Assembly (NCBI RefSeq): GCF_027943255.1
Contig: NC_072893.1
Location: 8,122,001 to 8,186,000 of the forward strand
Length of the DNA stretch: 64,000 nucleotides
Direction: 5' to 3'
From: Anastrepha obliqua
Lineage: Eukaryota > Arthropoda > Insecta > Diptera > Tephritidae
In this document: positions 1 through 10,638 of the stretch, piece by piece
How the letters are laid out: each line of letters starts with the position of its first letter
How positions within the stretch are numbered: position 1 is the stretch's first letter
Made by a program: the position numbers and the translations under genes
Notes under the pieces: generated by a model
What the model was told of the DNA's origin: nothing
The model's input: the letters and a program-made list of their open reading frames with translations, nothing else
Database searches by the model: none

Positions 1-1235
1 AAATGTTGCTGGTATAGTGCGCGATGTTTTTATGTCGAAAACTGAATACTACCTTACCGTGAAATACCTATGAAATTTCATGCATATTTTACAGCAATGC
101 AATTTGCTGGATTTGAACGGCCATTTCACATGAAACATGAGCTAGCACTAAGAAAAAATATCAAAGCAATAAAAGTTAAATTTTTTCTGGTGCAATAATC
201 GAAATGAGAGCCCCTGAAAGGTTCTTCAGTGCTCCACCTTATCGACATGAGCAAGAGCAGCAGCAGCGTCATTTAGGTTGTAGTTTTATTTTGCATAGGA
301 ACAAGTTTTTGAATTTAATACTGGTTCAGAACAATCAAAAATGTAATGCAAAGTGCACTACAACTCATCTGTCAAAGAACGGAATACCAACAGCGAACAA
401 TATACATTACCTAGCGCTACGCCTTAAAATCGTCAGGCGAAAGAACATTAACTCGCTCTGGTCCTAAATTTACCAGAAGCGCGCCAGTTTGATTGTGAAT
501 TTCTCTACAGGGTATCTACTGACATACATACATACATGTTAATGACGCCCAACACTTGTGTGATCTGCTGTTGCCGTCATAATACTACGAGCGGCAGCTA
601 AAGTAGCGCACCGCACGCCTCTTAACATATCTGTAGCGACAATTTGAATTGGTTTTGTTTTCTTCATTTTTTAATTGCTTTTCATTTTGCCAATATTTTG
701 TTGATTTTTATGTCTGTATGTATATATTACCATACATATATGTATATGTATGTGTGCACAATTTTTTTCAATGCCTGCGTAGGCCAAGTGCGCGTATCTA
801 TTTCAGTAGAATGAAACTGAAATGGATAGCAAAAAGTAGCCACAAACAGCAGCCGCAACAAACACATACACACCTATGCACATATATGTATGTACAGTAT
901 TGCGGATAATAAATGCAACTTTTTTGTTGGGCTTCTTTGGATACTTTGTTTTAATAAATGGGTTATGATTTCTACTTCGCTTGCCTCATGACCCTTCCAA
1001 TCGATTGATGGTAAATGAGGTCAATCAATTAGAAGGTTACCGAATGCAACACTCAAGCATCGCCACGCTGTTTAATTTAATAGCCAAGTCAGAGGTTGAT
1101 CTACAACGGCTATTACACAAATTTGTAGTCACTACAAAGATATTTATTTTTTTTATTTTTTAAGTATTTAATATGTAGACATCGACTTAAAAGACACAGA
1201 GCTAAGTCGCATAAAAAAAACCAATAAGGTGCAAA
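1..1235. other. No gene recognised
   Basis: AT-rich sequence with only short unconvincing open frames and a short CATA microsatellite near 525-540. I see no transposon terminus or conserved protein motif here. It could be host intergenic or intronic DNA. Confidence 0.5.
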
Positions 1236-1924
1236 ATGGAAATAGATCGAATTTTTATTGCACAAGTGATGAAGTTCAAATACCTCGGGATGGAGCTCTC
1301 TAGTGGCAACGGTATTATTAAGGAAGTGCGAGAAGGATGTGCTCAAGTGGGCAAGGTATCTGAATGCCTTAGAGACATAATATGGAGGAATAAGTACTTA
1401 AGAACGGAAGCTAAAATCCGAATATACAAATCTGTGATAAGACTCATTCGGATGTGTAGTGCAGAGGCGAGAGCGGAAAATGCAAAAACAAAATAAATGC
1501 TACGCTTTACAGAAATGCAAATTTCACGATCTAACGCAGGAAAAGCTCTTCTAGCCCTCCGTTCGGCAGCCGAGTCTGACCAGACTTTTTCGAGCTTGAA
1601 CGAGAATTTATCGTATTTTTATTATAGCTAACGATAGCTAATTACGTCGAAAAAAGGTCAGACCCAAGTGCCCAACAGAAGGTTTAAAAAAGGTGTCCAA
1701 CAGAGGGCTAGATTGCGTAAGAAATAGAACAATTAGAGAGGAAACGAAAGTTACTGGCATTGTTAAACTAGACGAAAAGCTTGGAATGACCGCAGAACAA
1801 GAGCATCCAGTAAACGGATACGAAGGATCTCTAGAGATTCTAAACCAAAGGAACAACATGCACCGGAAAGACCTCCAAAACGATGGAAAGAGCGCAGGAT
1901 GTTGACGTCAATTGAAGACACATA
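1236..1924 (+). pseudogene. LINE reverse transcriptase C-terminal fragment (no RNase H)
   Basis: The frame from 1236 reads through FKYLGMELSS, the post-palm KYLG motif of non-LTR reverse transcriptases, followed by EAKIRIYKSVIR, the typical RxxIYKxxIxP region. After an inserted MITE the same protein continues as VRNRTIREE and ends near 1850-1918 with a basic RPPKRWKERR stretch and a stop. This is the final third of an RTE/L2-like LINE ORF2; the endonuclease, fingers and palm are missing. A frameshift separates the middle from the end. What I see is the motif order; the clade assignment is from memory and uncertain. Confidence 0.75.
1555..1707. mobile_element. 153-bp piggyBac-like MITE with CTAG duplication
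   Basis: The insert starts CCCTCCGTTCGG and its far end, read in reverse complement, starts CCCTCTGTTGG. It is flanked on both sides by CTAG (1551-1554 and 1708-1711). Removing the insert and one CTAG restores the LINE frame exactly (ALL-DCVRNRTIREE), so the insertion boundaries are certain. The right terminus resembles the end of the piggyBac element that finishes at 60402. It codes for nothing and is presumably non-autonomous. piggyBac elements normally duplicate TTAA, so CTAG would be a variant target. Confidence 0.75.
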
Positions 1925-1933
1925 AAATTCTAG

Positions 1934-2383
1934 TTATTTATCGATGAATTTTTTCAGTTTTGGCACGCATTGACCGATATAAACGTCAGCATTGATCGCT
2001 TTGGCTTTGTTTTTGCGAATCAATGGTTCTGAAACACCCTTCGAAGAAATGGCCACCTACACTAGCACCTTCAGCTCAAATTTTGATTTGCTGGCATAGT
2101 TAACCTCGTTTGGTGTTGTTTCGATGTTATCCGTGTAAAAACTGTCGTTGCCACTCAATTCATGATGAGAAAATGTGAAGTACAGTTCATCATCCAAAAT
2201 TATGATTTTTTCATTCGCAAAGTGTTCACGACGAGGTGCACGGCAGCAAATTGGTATTTTTTCGAGTTGTTTCACTGTATATTTTGGTGCTCGCTTACGC
2301 TTATAACATAACATTGTTTTTCCTAACTGTAACAAAACTGCCATAAGTAGATCAGCAAGAGCTGCTAAGATTTTGCTCCGCAC
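1934..2383 (-). pseudogene. Tc1/mariner-like transposase fragment
   Basis: Reading on the minus strand from 2383, the protein contains IPICCRAPRR, then IILDDELYFTFSH with the first catalytic aspartate of a DDE/D transposase. After one in-frame stop (about 2055) it continues KGVSEPLIRKNKAKAINADVYI to a stop at 1934. The N-terminal helix-turn-helix domains and the second and third catalytic residues are absent. The family is recognisable as Tc1/mariner superfamily from the aspartate context; I cannot name the lineage. It abuts the end of the LINE fragment. Confidence 0.6.
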
Positions 2384-3068
2384 TGTACATACGACGAGAT
2401 ACGTATGTGTGCATAGAAAAGAACAACAGCAAGCAAGCAGCCAAGCGAATTCATCGCTGAGCGTGGATTAGAATTACGTCACCTTGAGTCGACTCGCTGA
2501 TGCGGTAAAAGACGCTGGCGATTTTTGTTCTCTTTAAGCGCATTGCACAATTAAAATAAATATTATGTATTTTTGTGGTGCTAGCGAAAACGAAAAATAG
2601 TTATATAAACAGTGAACAAATACTGAAAATAGTTTGGAGCTAGAAATAGTGTGGCTAATATTTTAACCGCGAATTTTGAGTGTAAAGTGAAAAATTTTAA
2701 GAACCTACTTAAAATATGGCCAAAGCTGCTTATTTTGCTGATTGACTCTAAACAGTCATACAAGGGGAGCACCTAAGAGTAATAGGAAAAAGTAAATATA
2801 GCAGCGAAGTTTGGAGCTAAAATGAAGCTTTCGTAACTCTAAGGCAATAATTCGCTTCAGTTTCAAAACTCTATTCTTAGGAAATCTCTGTGTACGTTAT
2901 GGCGACTTATACGCATGCTCGCCCGCCACGCTGTACTACTTATATGTCAAGTTTGTTACCCAGTATACGACATGGATCCTATGAAAAACAATTTAATTTC
3001 TTTTTTACATTCTTTCTTTGATGAACTTTCGGTACTTTGTTGTTTTAGCAAATGTTGTAATTTAGCAA
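2384..3068. other. No gene recognised
   Basis: AT-rich sequence between two transposase remnants. No coding motif or clear terminal repeat is visible. Part of it near 2940-3068 may be the 5' end of the element carrying the following transposase. Confidence 0.4.
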
Positions 3069-3900
3069 AAAGTGAAGAAGCGACTTGAGTGAAATCCCCG
3101 ACGTAGTGCCAATCAAATGGCGAAAGAACTGAAAATATCTGACCGTAGCATCCGCCGCATACTGAAAAATGCTCTCAAAGTAAAGTCTTACAAGCTCCAA
3201 AAGGTGCAGAATCTCACACCAAAGCAGCAACAAAGCAGACTTGAGAGAGCGAAGGAGTTGTTATGCTTGGCCAAAAGCAGCCTATTTCCGCACATTGTGT
3301 TTTCTGACGAGAAAATTTTTGAAATAGAGCAATTCGTAAACTCTAAAAATGATAACGTTTATTTGACCGACCCTTCATACGAGAATTTGAGTCATCGATT
3401 GGCCACCAAGAGGCAGCACCCGCCACAAGTAATGGTTTGGGCCACTGTAAACGCAGATGGGCACTCTCCAATCGTTTTCATCGCACCTGGCGCCAAGGTA
3501 AATGCGAAATATTACCGCAAAAGTATTCTGGAGGTTGATTTGAAGCCGTGGACACACAAACATTTCAATGGCAGACCATGGAGGTTTCACAGGACTCGGC
3601 ACCGTTTTACAAAGCTCGAGTGAACCAAGGATGGCTAAAAAGCAACGTTCCGAACTTCATAACGTACACGTCCGGGTTTCAAATTCTCCAGACGCGAGCT
3701 CGATGGATTATTCTCTGTGGGTCACTGTGGAAAGCAAAGGCCGAACTAAAGGATTCACCAGTCTCGAAGCGTTGAAAAAAGCCATTGTTCTCGAGTGAGC
3801 CAAAATATCTGCAAGTCACATTCGGGCAGCTTGCGATTCATTTCTGGACCATCTCAAGGCCAGAGGCAAGGCAAAAGGTGGTCATATCGAGCAAAAGTAA
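3069..3900 (+). pseudogene. maT-like (DD37D) transposase, frameshifted
   Basis: The protein begins before the first ATG of the long frame, with a stop codon in VKKRLE*NPRRSANQ, then the helix-turn-helix MAKELKISDRSIRRIL. The catalytic core follows: FSDEK with the first D, VMVWATVNADG, then after a frameshift QDSAPFYKARVNQGW with the second D near 3590, then after another shift SPDASSMDYSLW with the third. Related intact proteins have 37 residues between the last two aspartates, which is why I suggest the maT group. It ends at KGGHIEQK with a stop at 3900. At least two frameshifts and one stop show it is dead. Confidence 0.75.
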
Positions 3901-3984
3901 ATTGATTCATAATTTTATATTTTTTGTCAAACATTTTTTACTTTGAATTGAATAAAAGTAATTTTCCAAAAAAAATATGTGGCC

Positions 3985-4875
3985 TTTTTAATTGGTTACA
4001 CTTACAAAGGAGCACCCAGTGACCTTAATCGTCTAGCTGCCAAACCCGGACATTTACAGAGAGAGAGCTCTACAGTCTCCTTCTCTGAAAGGTCCCCACA
4101 ACTTTTGCAATGGGGGCTAAATGGTAACCTTAGCTTTGCGCATGTGTGCCGATCGTCCAGTGACCGGCAGACATAGCTACGGGTATGGAGATTGAATGGC
4201 GAGTTCTTGCTGAGTTTTTCGTATATTGTACTGGGGCCCAAGGGTTTTCGAAATAGCACATGAAGAAATGGAGCTCCATCTGTTATTCGCTTTCTTGAGA
4301 AATAAGTTGTGCAATTCCTCTTTAGCAACTGTCAGGGGGATACCGATGGCCGGGTAGCAGGTATCTGAGGCCAATTCAGTCCCCTTCCTGGCAAGCTCAT
4401 CAGCAATTTCTTTTCCTTCTATGTTCCTATGTCCTGGAACTCAAATCGGAGAAATGTCACCCGCACACCCAAGAGACTTGATCTCCTCCTTATAGGAGCT
4501 TACTATTTTCGTTCTGCACCACGGCGTCGTCAGAGCCTTAATCGCGGCTTGACTATCGGAGAAAATGTTAATATCTCCCTCGCTTCCGCGTTCCGTAAGC
4601 ATTTTGCATGCCTAGAGGATCGCAAACACTTCTACCTAAAAATCACTAGCAGTATTCGGCAATTTAAAGAAAAGAGATAAATTGGCTGGTTTAGAGAAAA
4701 CCCCTGCTCCGACTCCCGATTCCATCTTTGAACCGTCAGGGAAGACAGGGGTACAAGCTTCGCTGCAGATTTTACCCTCGATCTAATCCTGCCTATTTGG
4801 AAAGAAAAAGAGAGATCCCTAAGGTGTTTACAATTGCACTCTAAAACCCATTCTCGCGCAGCTGGAAATGAAGAA
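3985..4875 (-). pseudogene. RNase-H-bearing LINE, C-terminal fragment
   Basis: On the minus strand the order is DGSKMESGVGAGVF (start of RNase H), INIFSDSQAAIKAL with its catalytic aspartate, VPGHRNIEGKEIADELARKG, then IPLTVAKEELHNLF and the terminal cysteine-rich end CKSCGDLSEKETVE..LCKCPGLAARRLRSLGAPL. This is the RNase H and tail of an I/LOA-type LINE ORF2. Several frameshifts break it. The same family is present at 19322-19855 and 25105-26150 on the plus strand. Here the 3' UTR is missing, cut near 3985. Confidence 0.8.
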
Positions 4876-4919
4876 GCAGAGTGGTTTTTTATAAGCTTTT
4901 TACATTATCAGAAAAATTC

Positions 4920-5165
4920 CTAAGACAGGTGGCGGTCGCCGGAGCCGATTGGATTGGTGCGTGCAGAGGCTTGGAAGGGCAAATGACAGAAAAAGCTTTT
5001 TCTATTAGCTGTCACCACTCGACAGGCGATGACAGACCTCCGAAGGTATTTCTGCCACGAAAAAGCTCCTCATAAAAAACCATTTGCCGTTCGGCTTAAA
5101 ACTGTTGATCTCGCCATTCGTGGAATAACATCAAGATGCACGCCACAAATAGGAGGGCGCCCATT
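4920..5165 (+). repeat. tRNA-derived SINE copy, plus orientation
   Basis: The head GAGCCGATTGGATTGGTGCG resembles the box-A half of a tRNA-derived SINE. It is followed by the body of the same SINE: the TCCGAAGGTATTTCTGCCA block, CTCCTCATAAAAAACC, CCGTTCGGCTTAAAACTG and a terminal CACCACAAATAG-like segment. The body reappears in reverse orientation at 14130, 16700, 45222 and 53812. Box B has decayed here. I recognise the family as a common tephritid SINE from memory. Confidence 0.65.
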
Positions 5166-5369
5166 ATATGTATATATTTATATAAAAGCTCATTCCATAG
5201 AGCATCCATTTTTTCTTGAGGAAATTTCAAAGCGATAACCACTTTCCGAAAATGTTTGAATCCGAATCTAAATTCAGAAAAACTCCAGAACACCAGATTT
5301 TCTAGGTACTCCAGGTAAAAAGCACAAAAAATCGATCTTTTGCTCAATTCGAGGTTATGTTACATCGCG

Positions 5370-5770
5370 AAATATTTTTTGAACAAATATATGCGAAAAA
5401 TGGCCTCATTTAAAAGTCCACCATGAGCACGTCCATGGGTAACATTCACAAAACAGTCGACTCATGAATGCCAAATTGTTGAGAACGTCGAGAAATCGAT
5501 GTTGAAGTAACTCTTTGGGCTACAGCTGAAATACTCGTATGCTCAACAGAACGTCCAGTTTTTAGTCTGCCAGTCCTTTCTCTAACCTTCACAGAAATAG
5601 TTTTTAAATATCATCAACCATTGAATGGTCGACTCATTCGAACGATTATTTCCAGCAAGAAAATTACTAATTTTGCCAATTGAACCGATTGAGGTACATT
5701 TAAAAGATCCAAATGGTTGCGAGTAACTTTCCTGATAAATACTTCTTTTCTATGTCACTCATTTTCTAAT
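5370..5770 (-). pseudogene. Possible DD41D-type transposase N-terminus, decayed
   Basis: On the minus strand, in shifting frames, one can read LKTGRSVEHTSISAVAQRV and SRRSQQFGIHESTV, which resemble the second helix-turn-helix (RRSQQLGxSxSTV) of the rosa-like transposases elsewhere in this window. A similar decayed segment is at 49170-49480. No catalytic residue is present. The assignment is tentative because the frame breaks repeatedly. Confidence 0.35.
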
Positions 5771-6705
5771 AAAATAATCGGGTCCTGAGTACGGCATTAA
5801 TTTTAACGTTTTTATTTTAAAATATGTATATTATTTGCTTTGACTAGAGTTTCTTTTTTAAGGTGAATAACGAACAAACAATTGTTTTTTCATAACACCA
5901 AAACTAAATTCAATCGCTTTTATGTGCATTTCTATATTCACTTTCACTCGGATTCCAGCGACTGCCTGTTTATGTATAGTAATTCTACGCGCAAGCGAAC
6001 CAAGTGAGATTTTATGCGCCTGCATAACTTTTCTAATTATTAAATTTGCAAGGTTCTTTTAATTGGTTCATTGCCTTTTATGGTTTGTTTGAGCTTTGTA
6101 TAGAAAAATCACCGTAAATTTATAATAATTAATTCTCATTTGGCAAAAAAAAAGTAAATAAATAAAAAACAAAAACTGACTCATTTTGCAATTATTCGAG
6201 TTATGTTTCTCCAATTACGCCACAAAACACAATATGTTCTAACAAGCAAACGAAAAGGAAAACAAACGAATACAATAACAACAAACAAAACTTAGCTCAT
6301 TACACTCACCATGTATTTTTATTTGTGCTGTCCGAGACGTACGTCAGCCGATTTGCGGGGCAAAATTAAAGTCCATTAGCGGCGCTGGAGCGCATTACCT
6401 CACACTCGGCTTACCATATTTGGTGGGGAAGGTGTTAATTTTGGCAATACAACTCACCAGAATTACACTGCACAAACATTCAATGCCTTTATGAACATTT
6501 CAGCTCACTTGATACAGAATGCTTTGAAATTCTTGCATACAGTGCCGGGGGAAAAATGAGCAATGCGAGCATAACTTCATTATTTTTTATACCTAACATT
6601 AAGCTGACATACAAATTCGGACAGTGTAATAAGTCTCTCTTCATTTAAAGATATTAGCGAATACGGAATTCGAAACTAAGTACATCTAAATTATCAGCTA
6701 ACCCA
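5771..6705. other. No gene recognised
   Basis: AT-rich, A-run-rich sequence without recognisable coding or repeat structure. A slightly GC-richer patch lies near 6330-6420. Nothing here can be assigned. Confidence 0.45.
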
Positions 6706-6984
6706 TTAAGGGGTTACATACGTCCAGAATTTTCAAAAAATCTATTTGTTCGATATTTTGAAAGTATGTTATCTTCAGAATTTACTGTGAAATTTTTAAG
6801 CGGAAATTCCCAATATTATAGCTTCTACAGTCCATTAACTAAATAGAGAGCGGTCCACGCGCTCCTGTACCTCAAACTTTAAACCCGTTTTTCTCGAAAC
6901 TACTTTTTCCGGCATGGCATCCTATAGCACTCAATTTGGAAATAGTTGATCTACCTTTCATGAAGCCGTGTTGGTCTGCTGAAA
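6706..6984. mobile_element. TTAAGGGG repeat, copy a (truncated)
   Basis: Starts TTAAGGGGTTACATACGTCC and matches copy b at 12402-13116 through GTCCAGAATT, the TCTACAGYCCATTAACTAA block and the core at 6871-6900 (CTTTAAACCCGTTTTTCTC). About 280 bp in, it is cut by the Tc1 element that starts at 6987. I could not find its right half beyond the Tc1 element. It has no coding capacity. It is older than the Tc1 insertion. Confidence 0.7.
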
Positions 6985-7333
6985 TACAGTGGCCGACAGA
7001 AGTCTACATACAACCCTCCCTTGCGTTGTTTACAAAGTACAACCACTTTGCTTAAAAATCTTTTTATGCAATTTCATTTCAAATCTTTTTCGAATCGACT
7101 TAACTAAAAAAAAAAAAATCCTTTCTTTAATATAAAACAGCACAGTTATGCTAAAAAAACGCAAAAACAGCGTTGACAAAAGTGTACATACAGAACCGAT
7201 TTCCTAGCTTGTGCTCTGATATCCTATGTTGTGATAACGGCAAAATACCGTTTGTCTGTTTCTTTCCTTTTCTTATGTTTGTTGCTTTGCTAATATTGAT
7301 TTTAGTTGCAATTTGAATACCTAAGCATCTACA

Positions 7334-8720
7334 ATGGCTCCTCGAAAAGAAATATCAGTTGACGTTAGAAATTTAGTTTTTCAGCACAGGAAAGAAAAAA
7401 ATCCTATTAGTCCAGACCTATTTAAAAATTTAAAAAAATAGTGGTCCCACCGAAAATAAGCCGCACAGTGGCCGCCCGAGCAAACTACCTCGCAAAGACG
7501 TCAGCTTATGCTCCGGAATTGGCCGAAGATATAGCAAGCTCATCCAACAAGTGTGTTCATTAGGCCGGGTCGATTTGTGGGGAGGCAAAAAAATCGCCCA
7601 TTGCTCTGTGAAAATCATATTCTAGGGATCAAAATGAGAAACTTTGCCGAAGGAACCATACCTCTAAAACGAATTCTGATGTCCCCCAATTTGGGTCGAA
7701 CTTTTTAGTTTCTTTTCTCATGTAAACGCCAATAATGGTGATATTTTGAAATGATTGTATGGGGAGCCCCCCAGGGGAGTTCCAGGGGGTGTACCACTGG
7801 CATGGGTGGATCGGCCGTCCAAAGTTAGTGGGGGTGGGTCATACATTTGGACTCGATTGGAGCACTCTAAATGGGTCAAAGTGGGATTTTTCGTTCAACC
7901 CAAATTGGAGGACATCAGAATTCGTTTTAGAGGTATGGTTATTTGATCCCTAGAATACGATTTTCACAGAGCAAGGGGCGATTTTTAAATCGACCCGCCC
8001 TAGTGTTCATCCAAGAACAATTTAAAGAGGTCTAAACAAAAACGGCTTTCATAGTAGAACACCACGAAAAAAGCCTCTTATTTCTGGAAAAAAAAACCGC
8101 AAACTTCGGCTGGAGTTCGCCAAAGCACACAGGGCAAAGGGGATGGATTTTTGGGGATGAAGTTTTGTTTACCGATGAGTCGAAGTTTAATATATTCGGT
8201 AGCGATGGACGAGCAAAAGCGTGGAGGAAAAAAAATACTGCACTGAGTCCGAAGAATTTGGTATCAACAGTGAAGCATGGTGGCGGCAAGGTAATGGTTT
8301 GGGGAGCTGTTGCTGCATCTGGAGTTGGAAGATTAGTATTTATTGAAGGTAATATGGATCGTTATAAATACAAATCACTATTGGAAGTCGATCTGAAATC
8401 TTCGGTGTATAATTTGGAGCTTGGTCTAGGATGGGTCTTTCAACAGGTTAACAATCCAAAGTACACAGCACACATTGTGAAGGATTGGCTGCTTTACCAT
8501 GCTCCAAGGCAATTAAATACACCACCGCAAAGCCCAGATTTGAATATTATTGAACATGACTGGGAAATTTTAGATCGAAAAATTAGAAAAAAATCCGATT
8601 TCAAGCACTTCAGTACTCAAAGAACGACTAATACTCGTAGAAGCTCGGAACAATATAACTTCTGCAGAGTTAACAAATTTAGTCACTTCGATGCCCCGAT
8701 GACTTCAAGCTGTCATTGAT
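7334..8720 (+). pseudogene. Tc1 transposase, interrupted and catalytically dead
   Basis: The start is the ATG at 7334 (MAPRKEISVDVR). A frameshift or stop near 7437 precedes HSGRPSKLPRKD, the GRPR-like hook between the two helix-turn-helix domains. The frame is then interrupted by the insertion at 7561-8002 and resumes with LRLEFAKAH. LFTDESKFNIFGSDG carries the first catalytic D. The second is lost: FQQVNNPKYTA where Tc1 proteins have QQDNDPKHTA. The glutamate is kept in SPDLNIIEHDWE. The C-terminus is shifted out of frame after about 8620. It cannot be functional. Confidence 0.85.
7561..8002. mobile_element. hAT-type foldback MITE with 8-bp duplication
   Basis: Identical GTGTTCAT octamers lie at 7553-7560 and 8003-8010. 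The arms are long inverted repeats of roughly 140 nt: the left begins TAGGCCGGGTCGATTT and the right, reversed, TAGGGCGGGTCGATTT, and both continue through TTGCTCTGTGAAAATC and CATACCTCTAAAACGAATTC. The TAGGG start fits the YARNG rule of hAT termini and the 8-bp duplication fits hAT. Nothing coding is seen in the roughly 160-nt loop. Removing it brings the Tc1 transposase halves together. Confidence 0.85.
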
Positions 8721-9050
8721 GCTAATGGTGGACCAACTAAATACTAAGAAGCAATATTACTTAGAGTTAGGTGAAGTTTTTCACACTGGAGTAAGATATT
8801 TCTGTACTGTATGTAGACTTTTGTCAACGTTGGTTTTAGGTTTGTTTTGCCATAGCTTTGCTATTTTATGTTAATGTATGGATTTTTTTAAGTTTATAAT
8901 GATAAGAAAAAGCTTTCAAATAAAACTGTGTAAAAACATATTTCAGTAAAGCTTTTGAACTTTCAATCCAGTGTAAATGGGAGGTTTTGTCGGTCCCTGT
9001 AAAACGATTAACTGCAAAATAAATTTTTTCTTTCACCATTAATTCAAATA

Positions 9051-9251
9051 ATTTTACACTGTGAATAATTTGGCAATTGGTCTATAATTGGCAATATTGT
9101 TTTTATTTCCACTTTTGAATACTGGGTTAATGGTTTTTACTTCCCAGGCATCCATGAATTCTCCTCGTTCAAAGGATTTGTTAAACATTGATAAAAGTGG
9201 ATAGGCGATGTGAGATATGTGATATATGTATGCATTGTGCATACGTTGCAT
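9051..9251 (-). pseudogene. Jockey-like reverse transcriptase fragment
   Basis: A 65-residue minus-strand frame contains PLLSMFNKSFERGEFMDAWEVKTINPVFKSGNKNNIANYRPI, the RT region 0/1 of Jockey-type LINEs, where the family reads FPxxWKxxxIxPVFKxGxKxxxxNYRPIS. Only this short segment survives; no palm motif is present. It does not belong to the intact Jockey element at 37-42 kb, whose equivalent reads FPLPWKVAEIIAIPKPNKDASEASSYRPIS. Confidence 0.7.
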
Positions 9252-10638
9252 AAATTAGGCTAAGGAAATATACGCATTTATATCTGAAACTTTGTGCTTG
9301 CGAAGCATTACAAGGAAATCGATTCGAAAATTAGCTGCATGCCAATAAATGCAGGTTTGTATGCAGCTTTGTTTTGTATCTTTGTGCTTGTGTGTATAAT
9401 ATTTGTGTGTATGTATTGTACATTGCAATTTAAATTTAATTTTGCTTATCTCATAAACTTTAGTCATTAATAATCATGAAAATCCGATAAGCAATTTTGA
9501 TTCACTCTCCAAAAAATATGTACGTTGTTTCTTTTCGTCAAGAATTTTAATAAAATTATTTCCACTCGCAAATTAGACAAAGGTGATTGAAGCTTAGCAT
9601 TTTCTCTTTTTTTTTTTTGTACGCTTGAATGGCGTTCGATTTTTGCCATTTACTATAGAATGACATCATTTTCCAACCCACTGGCCGGCCACCCGAACAC
9701 TTGAATGGCAGCCTGTTTGCCTTGTCTTCCCACCTGAGTAGTGTGCAAAAATAGAGTAAGAAGTGTATAAAATAAAATAAAAGATACTGAAACAGTTCTT
9801 AACGCTTCAGTAAGTTTTTTTTTGTTGCTTTAATAAATTATAATTAATGCTTCAAACGATCGATTTGGCTGCATATACATACATACATACAAATGTTATC
9901 ATTGCAAATACAATTACCGCCTGCGACAAACGGTAGCGCCTTGACAATTTGACCAATTTTTATCTATTTTTATTTTTATTTATTTATTTGTTTTTGTTTT
10001 GTTTTGAATGCTTTTTATTATCTCTATAAAAGTATAGCTCATTTTCTAGTAAAATCCAAATCGTAAATAAAAAATTTCCTGTATTTGTTATATAGAGAAA
10101 ATGCGGAGCAGCACCAGGGGGAAAAAAACAAAAAATCAAGGGGATTTTTTAGCAACTTCAAACTTGCACTTTATTGCGCTAATACGAGTATTCCAAAATA
10201 AATTGAAATTTCTGCTTTCTTTATAACTAAAAAAAATAAAATAAAAAAATGCTTGCATTTGGACCACCCGATATACATAGATTATTTAATTATGTGAAAA
10301 AGATAAACTGAGTAATTATTAAATTGCGCCGCAGTAATAAATTGCTATGGTTGCGCCACAAAGTAAACTTGGTTGATTTATAAATATCAATTAAAATGCA
10401 TACCGAAAAGTTTAAAAATTCATCAATTTCTCCACCTCTTAGTTGGTTTAACACTTTAAAGTCACATTGATTCAGATGGATTCGTATAGCTTTCGTTAAA
10501 TGAACGATTTCATGAGGTGTGAGAATTCAGCACTTTAAGGGGGCGCTGGAAAATTTATAATATAATAGAAGAACGGAAGCACTTACCGATAAAAATTTCT
10601 ATTACGCTACTAGTGACATTCCTATATACCGATATATA
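9252..10638. other. No gene recognised
   Basis: AT-rich DNA with a CATA microsatellite near 9877-9895 and many homopolymer runs. I see no coding motif, terminal repeat or RNA gene. Confidence 0.45.

Larger units (their letters stand above)
6987..8999 (+). mobile_element. Tc1-like transposon with IR/DR ends
   Basis: Flanking TA dinucleotides are at 6985-6986 and 9000-9001. The left end CAGTGGCCGACAGAAG pairs with the right end, which in reverse complement reads CAGGGACCGACAAAAC. Repeats of GACAAAAGTSTACATACA lie near both inner and outer left ends (about 6994 and 7174) and near the inner right end (8808-8826, reversed), the IR/DR layout of Tc1 transposons. Subtracting the inserted 442-bp foldback and its duplication gives about 1.56 kb, a normal Tc1 length. 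It interrupted TTAAGGGG copy a. Confidence 0.85.

Noticed and set aside
649..909. Open frame with hydrophobic start and CATA-repeat-encoded residues
   Set aside because: Encoded by low-complexity AT-rich and CATA-repeat DNA, with no domain or fly-like codon pattern; not supported as a gene.
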